From an uncultured Opitutia bacterium (GTDB lineage Bacteria; Verrucomicrobiota; Verrucomicrobiia; Opitutales; UBA953): DNA of 8,985 bases. The translations under genes and the position numbers were made by a program. Under the pieces are notes generated by a model. The model was given only the letters and a program-made list of their open reading frames with translations, had not been told where the DNA came from and made no database searches. Below are positions 1 to 5,600 of the stretch, in pieces; the first letter of the stretch is position 1, and each line of letters starts with the position of its first letter. The stretch covers positions 1 through 8,985 of the forward strand of contig CAIYUD010000274.1 of the NCBI GenBank assembly GCA_903929325.1, given 5' to 3'.

Positions 1-35
1 TACACTCTTTCCCTACACGACGCTCTTCCCGATCT
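1..35 (+). other. Illumina sequencing adapter contamination
   Basis: These bases match the 3' part of the Illumina TruSeq universal adapter (TACACTCTTTCC... through ...GATCT), with a single extra C in the run at 28-30. The match ends in the adapter's terminal GATCT at 31-35, so genomic sequence begins at about base 36. This is library sequence left on the end of an assembled contig, not biology. It also puts an artificial in-frame TAG at 35-37, at the junction with the truncated gene that follows. I recognised the adapter from memory, and the match is nearly complete over 35 bases. Confidence 0.97.
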
Positions 36-37
36 AG

Positions 38-151
38 CCAGCCACCAACAATACTCTACTCGCAGATGACTTCATTCTCGTGCGTTCACCTAAATGCACG
101 GACGGAAAGAAAGACCTCGTGATTGACTTCGAGGGCGACGTCTTACCTTAA
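38..151 (+). CDS. 3' end of an unidentified gene, truncated by the contig end
   Basis: This reading frame is open from the adapter junction to a TAA at 149-151 and gives 37 residues ending in ...KKDLVIDFEGDVLP. The stop lies 9 bp before the ctaA start, which is the spacing expected inside an operon. The peptide mixes charged and hydrophobic residues like a real protein and has no membrane segment. I do not recognise the family. Because ctaA and ctaB often follow cytochrome oxidase structural or assembly genes, it could be the tail of one of those, but nothing in the peptide proves it. A second frame (from 36) is also open for about 28 codons but stops near 122 and looks less protein-like, so this call is only moderately sure. 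Confidence 0.55.
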   Translation, partial: PATNNTLLADDFILVRSPKCTDGKKDLVIDFEGDVLP

Positions 152-160
152 GACTTCGAG

Positions 161-1147
161 ATGACGTCGATCCACCATTCTAAAGCAGGAGACCGAATTC
201 TTTTTGGATTAAGCCTCTTTGCGTTGTTATGGAGTTTCGGCGTCCTGCAAGCAGGCGGATTTACAACGTCCATCAACGCAGGCATGGCCTTCCTCGACTG
301 GCCACTGTCAAACGGATCGGTAAACCCTCCAGGCTGGCTCACCGAGTCAGATAAATTTGCCGAGCACTCACACCGCTTAGCGGCAACAGGTTTAGGCATC
401 TTAGCCATCGCTCTCGCAATACTCCACCGTCTACGTGAACCACGTCGCGGGGTCCGTCTCGCCGCATACGGCGTACTTGGACTCGTCGTTGCCCAAGGTG
501 GTCTCGGCGGCCTACGCGTACTCCTCGACCAGCTCAATGTCGGCGGCGAAAGTAATATCAAAGCAGTCTCTTTCGCCATTGCGCACGCAATCAACGCTCA
601 GCTCACCGTCACCCTCCTCGCTTGCGTCACCCTAACACATACCCAACTTTGGCAACGCGCAGCCGAAAATCCTGCACCCGCACAATCACGCTCGTTGGGA
701 GTTATCACCCTTGCGTTGCTTTTTTTAGTCATGCTGGCCGCTGCGGTGATGCGACAAAACCGTGCCACCCTTTGGGCCGCGGGTGAAATGACAGACCTGT
801 GGGGATATTTTATACCCTCGGTGGGTGAAGGTTGGATGTGGACAATTAACTTACTACATCGCGGCGGTGCACTGCTGGCTGGAATCTCGATCACCCTCTT
901 TGCAAACTCACTGAACGGCTTACAGCTGCACCGGTGGCGGAGACTGCCTCACCCACAATGGGCAGCAGGAGTTTCTATTATTCTAGCAGTCACACTATCG
1001 CTCCAAATTTTATTAGGCGTGCTGGCAATCGACCGACCCGCCAACCCTCACCCGCGCACGATTCATCTCATGGTAGCCGCAGCCTTACTCGCTACCACTG
1101 CGTGTGCCACCTTGCTCTGCTTCCGTGGCGCAAAAAATAGCGCATGA
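161..1147 (+). CDS. ctaA: Heme A synthase (CtaA/COX15 family)
   Basis: This integral membrane protein of 328 residues oxidises the C8 methyl of heme O to a formyl group, giving heme A for aa3-type cytochrome c oxidase. I see eight hydrophobic segments, near residues 13-33, 72-90, 99-121, 138-160, 180-197, 231-250, 268-290 and 303-320, the usual fold. The four heme-binding histidines are all present: H71 in E68-H-S-H-R, H142 in FAIAHAINAQ, H233 in NLLHRGG and H302 in RTIHLMVAA. E68 corresponds to the conserved glutamate near the first histidine. The first external loop reads LDWPLSNGSVNP and lacks the cysteine pair found in the Bacillus enzyme, so this belongs to the cysteine-free class. The ATG at 161 gives a normal length and lies 9 bp after the upstream stop. 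No Shine-Dalgarno sequence is evident. Its stop overlaps the start of ctaB. Confidence 0.95.
   Translation: MTSIHHSKAGDRILFGLSLFALLWSFGVLQAGGFTTSINAGMAFLDWPLSNGSVNPPGWLTESDKFAEHSHRLAATGLGILAIALAILHRLREPRRGVRLAAYGVLGLVVAQGGLGGLRVLLDQLNVGGESNIKAVSFAIAHAINAQLTVTLLACVTLTHTQLWQRAAENPAPAQSRSLGVITLALLFLVMLAAAVMRQNRATLWAAGEMTDLWGYFIPSVGEGWMWTINLLHRGGALLAGISITLFANSLNGLQLHRWRRLPHPQWAAGVSIILAVTLSLQILLGVLAIDRPANPHPRTIHLMVAAALLATTACATLLCFRGAKNSA
1144..1147 (+). promoter_or_regulatory. ATGA stop-start overlap coupling ctaA to ctaB
   Basis: The TGA stop of ctaA (1145-1147) and the ATG of ctaB (1144-1146) share an ATGA. No ribosome binding site is visible upstream, where the sequence is an A-rich run. This layout usually means that ribosomes finishing the first gene re-initiate on the second, which would keep the two consecutive enzymes of heme A synthesis in step. 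The overlap is seen directly; the coupling is inferred. Confidence 0.7.
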
Positions 1148-2016
1148 GCACACCGCGCGCCTACCGCGAGTTAACAAAGCCACGTCTTTCGATGCTGGCG
1201 GCACTCTCTGCTGTAGCTGGATTCTTCTGTGCACTTCCAAGTGAGCCGTGGACGGGCATGTCACTGTGGGCACTGTCGATTGGCACAGGACTGGCTGCAG
1301 GTGCTTGTGGTGCGCTCAATCAATGGATGGAGCGTTTGCCGGATGCACAAATGCAACGAACAGCATCGCGTCCATTACCCAAAGGACAGCTAACTCCGCG
1401 AGCGGCACTTATCTTTGGCATCGTCCTGCTCGTCGGCGGACTGACGATGATTGCGCGGTGGACAAACCTCACCGCGCTCGCGCTCACCGCTGCGACAGTT
1501 CTCTCTTACCTTTTCCTCTACACGCCCCTGAAAACACGCACACAATGGTGCACGGTCGTCGGATCGTTACCCGGTGCGCTTCCAGTGCTGATCGGATCTG
1601 CAGCGCGCTCAACTGACGGAAATCCGGACGCGATGGGATGGGCACTCTTCGCCATTCTCTTTTGCTGGCAAGTCCCGCACTTCATGGGGCTCGCCGTCCT
1701 CTGGAAAGACGATTACGCCCGTGGCGGTTTTCGTATTGCGACGGTGGTTGACCCGTCAGGTGAGTCCGCAGCGCGACAATCAACCTTCTTCCTTGTTCTC
1801 CTACTCATCGCCTCAGCCGTACCCGTGATACTAGCCCCTGAGGATCTCAGGGCATACGGCGTCATCGCTGCGTTACTCGGCGCATGGTACCTGCGACTCG
1901 GGATTGCTTTCCGCGATAAATCTCGTCGCGAACACGTCGCTCGACGTTTCTTCCTTTTCTCACTTCTGTACTTAAGTGCCCTACTTTTGACACTGGTGCT
2001 TGACCGGATTTTCTGA
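1144..2016 (+). CDS. ctaB: Protoheme IX farnesyltransferase (heme O synthase)
   Basis: This UbiA-family membrane prenyltransferase of 290 residues adds a farnesyl group from farnesyl diphosphate to protoheme IX, making the heme O that CtaA uses next. The first diphosphate/Mg2+ site is N59-x3-E63-x3-D67, followed by MQRTASRPLPKG. The first acidic position is Glu rather than the Asp of E. coli CyoE, as in mitochondrial COX10, so I expect it to be functional. Further family signatures are YTPLKTRTQW (126-135) with GSLPGALPVLIG after it, WQVPHFMGLAVLWKDDY (175-191) and RGGFRIATVV. The length is typical and the chain is mostly hydrophobic. The start is the ATG inside ATGA at 1144-1147, shared with the ctaA stop. 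With no Shine-Dalgarno sequence, translation probably depends on coupling to ctaA. Confidence 0.95.
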   Translation: MSTPRAYRELTKPRLSMLAALSAVAGFFCALPSEPWTGMSLWALSIGTGLAAGACGALNQWMERLPDAQMQRTASRPLPKGQLTPRAALIFGIVLLVGGLTMIARWTNLTALALTAATVLSYLFLYTPLKTRTQWCTVVGSLPGALPVLIGSAARSTDGNPDAMGWALFAILFCWQVPHFMGLAVLWKDDYARGGFRIATVVDPSGESAARQSTFFLVLLLIASAVPVILAPEDLRAYGVIAALLGAWYLRLGIAFRDKSRREHVARRFFLFSLLYLSALLLTLVLDRIF

Positions 2017-2020
2017 GCAC

Positions 2021-2584
2021 ATGCAAAAAGCGGCTCTTCGCCAGAAACTTCGAGATGTCCGGCAAAAATTAACGGCCGAACAAATCGCACAGGCCTCGCT
2101 TGCGGCCACAGAACTTTTTTTGAAAAACCCTTCATGGGTTTCAGCACAAACCGTGGCCCTGCACCTTGCGGTGCGCGGTGAATTGCCCACTGCGGCTTTG
2201 CTTATGGCGGCCTGGGAAGCAGGTAAACGTGTCGCGCTCCCTCGCATGGAAAATGGGCGAATGGTTATGCGCCTCGTTACACCGACAACGCCACTCGCGC
2301 CAGGAGCTTTTGGCATTCAAGAACCACCCGCCACAGCGAGAGAGGTCGTACCAAGCGAACTCAACCTCGTTCTTACCCCAGGCTTAGCTTTTGACTTAAA
2401 AGGCGGCAGACTCGGGCAAGGCGGTGGTGATTACGACCGTTTGCTTGCTGCCGTCGGACCTAACTGCACGAAGGTCGGCTGGTGCTATGACTTCCAGATC
2501 ATTGAAGGTGTTCCGGTTGAGCCGCACGACCAGCGCGTTGACCTCATCGCCACCCCTAAAGGTTGTCGCACAGTGATTCGTTAA
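2021..2584 (+). CDS. ygfA: 5-formyltetrahydrofolate cyclo-ligase
   Basis: This soluble enzyme (also called MTHFS or Fau) uses ATP to turn 5-formyltetrahydrofolate into 5,10-methenyltetrahydrofolate, recycling a storage folate that inhibits other folate enzymes. The ATG at 2021 gives 187 residues, normal for the family. A TTG seven codons upstream (2000) would also be in frame, but it lies inside ctaB and adds residues before the usual N-terminal helix, so I prefer 2021. The N-terminal KAALRQKLRDVRQKL segment fits the family's basic first helix. The ATP-binding loop is GGRLGQGGGDYDR at 128-140, where the common form is GRLGxGGGYYDR. Near the C terminus PHDQRVDLIATPKG (from 168) is the other conserved block. 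The start lies 4 bp after the ctaB stop, so it is probably cotranscribed with the heme genes, although no metabolic link is obvious. Confidence 0.92.
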   Translation: MQKAALRQKLRDVRQKLTAEQIAQASLAATELFLKNPSWVSAQTVALHLAVRGELPTAALLMAAWEAGKRVALPRMENGRMVMRLVTPTTPLAPGAFGIQEPPATAREVVPSELNLVLTPGLAFDLKGGRLGQGGGDYDRLLAAVGPNCTKVGWCYDFQIIEGVPVEPHDQRVDLIATPKGCRTVIR

Positions 2585-2630
2585 GCGAATTGCTTGCCAT
2601 TTTCTCCCCCTCTCGTCCGTTAGACCTGCG

Positions 2631-5600
2631 ATGTCCGTGCAACGTCCCGACTCTATTCGCCTTTATGGCGTTCGGCAGAATAACCTCAAAGGGTTTAACC
2701 TGGATATCCCTGTAGGTAAATTGGTCGTCGTTACCGGACTGAGTGGTGCCGGGAAATCCTCACTTGTCTTTGAAACACTCCATGCCGAGGGACAGCGCCG
2801 ATACGTGGAGACCTTTTCCCCGTATGTTCGCCAGTTTCTAGAACTACTCCCTGCACCCGCACTCGAACGCGCAGAAAACATCCGTCCTTCAGTCGCCATT
2901 CGGCAAGGAAACGCCGTACGCACGTCGCGATCGACCGTAGGTACAATGACCGAACTGTGTGATTGGTTTAAGGTTTGGTTCGCACACCAAGCCCAACTGA
3001 TTGATCCAGCTTCTGGAAAACCGATTCGTCCCGCAGGGCCATCTGCTGCCTGGGAATCTTGCCTCGCGTCGCATCAAGGAGCCTCTGTTTGCCTAGCCTT
3101 CGCGCTCATTAAACCCAAGGAGCTTGAGTGGACTGTTCTGATCACGGAATTTATGCGGGCCGGCTTCACGCGAGCCTGGACACCTAAAGGTTGGATTAAA
3201 CTTGGCGAAGACCCTGTCGCTAAATCATTGAGCGAACTTGTTGTCGTTCAAGACCGCGTGCGCATCAACCCAAGCGAACGTGCGCGCTTTGAAGAAGCCG
3301 CTCGCTCAGCGTTTCGATTGGGCGGCGGCCGCCTTCGCATCCTAAGCGAAGAAGGCAAAGAGCTTTCACGCTACTCGGATACATTAGAATCGCCTGTTGA
3401 TCATCGAAAATTCCGCGCGGCGTCTCCAGGTCTCTTCTCTTTCAACTCGCCGATTGGTGCATGCCCAAGCTGTAAAGGGTTCGGTCGCATTATTGGTTTA
3501 GACTGGGCAAAAATTTTGCCAGACCACTCGCTGACTTTAGCGGAAGGCGCGGTCGCTCCGTTTCAGGGCAATGTGTACGGCGAAAGCCAACGCGACTTAG
3601 CACGTGCCTGTCGCGCTCAAGGCATACCCATGGACCGATCATGGAAGTCTCTTTCGAAGGCGCATCGTCAATACATCGAAGATGGCGACCCGACTTACCA
3701 AGCCGGCGAATGGGGTTCAAAGTGGTACGGCATCCGAGGCTTCTTCCGTTGGTTAGAATCGACGACCTATAAAATGCACGTGCGCGTTTTTCTTTCGCGT
3801 TACCGTGCTTACGAACTTTGTCCGGCTTGCAATGGCGCACGCTTCCAACCCGAGTCACTTTTGTGGCAATGGGAGGGGCTAACACTTCCGCAGCTCTACG
3901 CACTACCCGTGAGCGAGCTGCACAATCGTCTGATCACTCTTCGTCCGAAAGCTGCCCGCACCCCAGACGAGCACGCTCTCGAATCAATCCTAACGCGCTT
4001 AGGCTACCTGAAAGCAGTTGGCTTAGGATACCTAACACTCGATCGGCTTTCACGCACGTTGTCAGGCGGAGAAGTGCAACGCGTCAACCTGACATCATGC
4101 CTTGGGGCAACACTCGCAGACACTGTCTTTGTCTTAGATGAGCCAAGCGTTGGCATGCACGCACGCGACCTTGGGCAGATGACGGAAATTCTACGCGGAC
4201 TTGTTGACCAAGGAAACACGGTGGTGGTGGTCGAGCACGACGAGTCGGTGATGCGAGCAGCTGATTGGCTAATTGAAATTGGGCCGAAACCTGGCGCCGC
4301 AGGCGGGCATCTTATTTACGAAGGTCCTGCAGCGGGCGTCTTAAAGGCTAAAAATTCTGTGACAGGAGATTGGCTCGCTGGACGTTTGAAGCCTGTAACC
4401 CACACACCGCGCACAATTAAACCAAAGGCTCCTTGGTTGCATGTAGAAAACGCTACCGCCAATAACCTTAAAAGTTTTACCGCGAAAATTCCCCTTGGGA
4501 AATTGGTAGGCTTATGTGGCGTCTCAGGTTCAGGAAAATCCACCCTACTCCATCAAGTGCTCGCCGAGCGCGACCCGGAGACGGGTGATATAGCGAAAAC
4601 ATCCGCGCACTGGGTTCGCTTTGATGAACAACCTGGAGAAATTGCCCTTGTTGATCAATCGCCTGCCGCACGGACGCCGCGCTCCAACACAGCACTCTAT
4701 GCAGGCGCCTGGGATGCGATTCGTACGTGGCTTGGAAATTCCGACGAAGCCAAGGCAGCAGGATTTACGCCTTCTCACTTCTCTTTTAACGCAGGTGAAG
4801 GTCGCTGTGAACGCTGCAGGGGTGCGGGCTGGGAAACGGTAGAGATGCAATTTTTGTCAGACGTATCTGTTCCATGTCCATCATGCGAAGGCCGTCGTTT
4901 CCGTGACGAAATTCTTGCCTTCCAGCTCGGCGGAAAATCCGTGGCCGATATTCTCGACATGACCGTCACAGAGGCTCGCGAATTTTTAGGACCCCGCACG
5001 CCCGCAACGGGACAGCTCGGTGTACTCGAAGAAGTCGGCCTCGGTTACCTTCGAATGGGCCAACCGCTCACCACCCTCTCGGGTGGCGAAGCCCAACGAC
5101 TTAAACTCGTACGATTCTTAGGCACGCTTGGTAAAGAAACCCAGCAGGCACTCCTGTTACTGGATGAGCCGACAACGGGTTTGCATCGGGACGACGTATC
5201 TCGACTCATCGCCCTTCTCCACCGGCTGGTCGACGCAGGACATTCGGTCGTCGTCGTCGAACACCACCGTGACGTCCTTGCGGCCTGCGACTGGCTACTT
5301 GAACTCGGACCTGAGGCAGGTCCTGCGGGCGGACAACGCGTTGCCGAGGGAACACCGGACGCTGTCAGTAAAGCACAGACGCCAACCGGGAAATTGCTGC
5401 GTGGTGGTGACGATGCATTTGTGGTGAGCGAAAATCGACTAACACGTATTCGGCCAACATCCATTCAAGTACGCGGAGCCCGTGAGCATAACTTAAGGAA
5501 CATCTCCCTCGATATTCCCCACGGACAACTCACCGTCCTCACGGGTGTTTCTGGCTCCGGAAAGTCGTCGCTCGCCTTTGATATTCTCTTTGCCGAAGGA

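Noticed and set aside
2000..2020. Upstream TTG start for the folate cyclo-ligase
   Set aside because: It lies inside ctaB, adds residues not typical of the family, and the ATG at 2021 sits 4 bp after the ctaB stop with a normal protein length.
2583..2595. AAGC-GAATT-GCTT hairpin at the end of ygfA
   Set aside because: A 4-bp stem overlapping the stop codon, with no strong T-run after it, is expected by chance.
2594..2624. Possible promoter for uvrA (TTGCCA with GTTAGA)
   Set aside because: The -10 match is poor and the spacing is loose. No LexA-like box is visible in the 46-bp gap.
3462..3821. CxxC pairs in UvrA considered as signs of an inserted foreign zinc-finger domain
   Set aside because: Their positions and surrounding motifs match the standard zinc-binding elements of UvrA.
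5045..5464. Long minus-strand open frames opposite uvrA, and others opposite ctaA, ctaB and the last gene
   Set aside because: Their translations are rich in Arg, Ser and Pro with no recognisable domain. They mirror the codon pattern of the real + strand genes.
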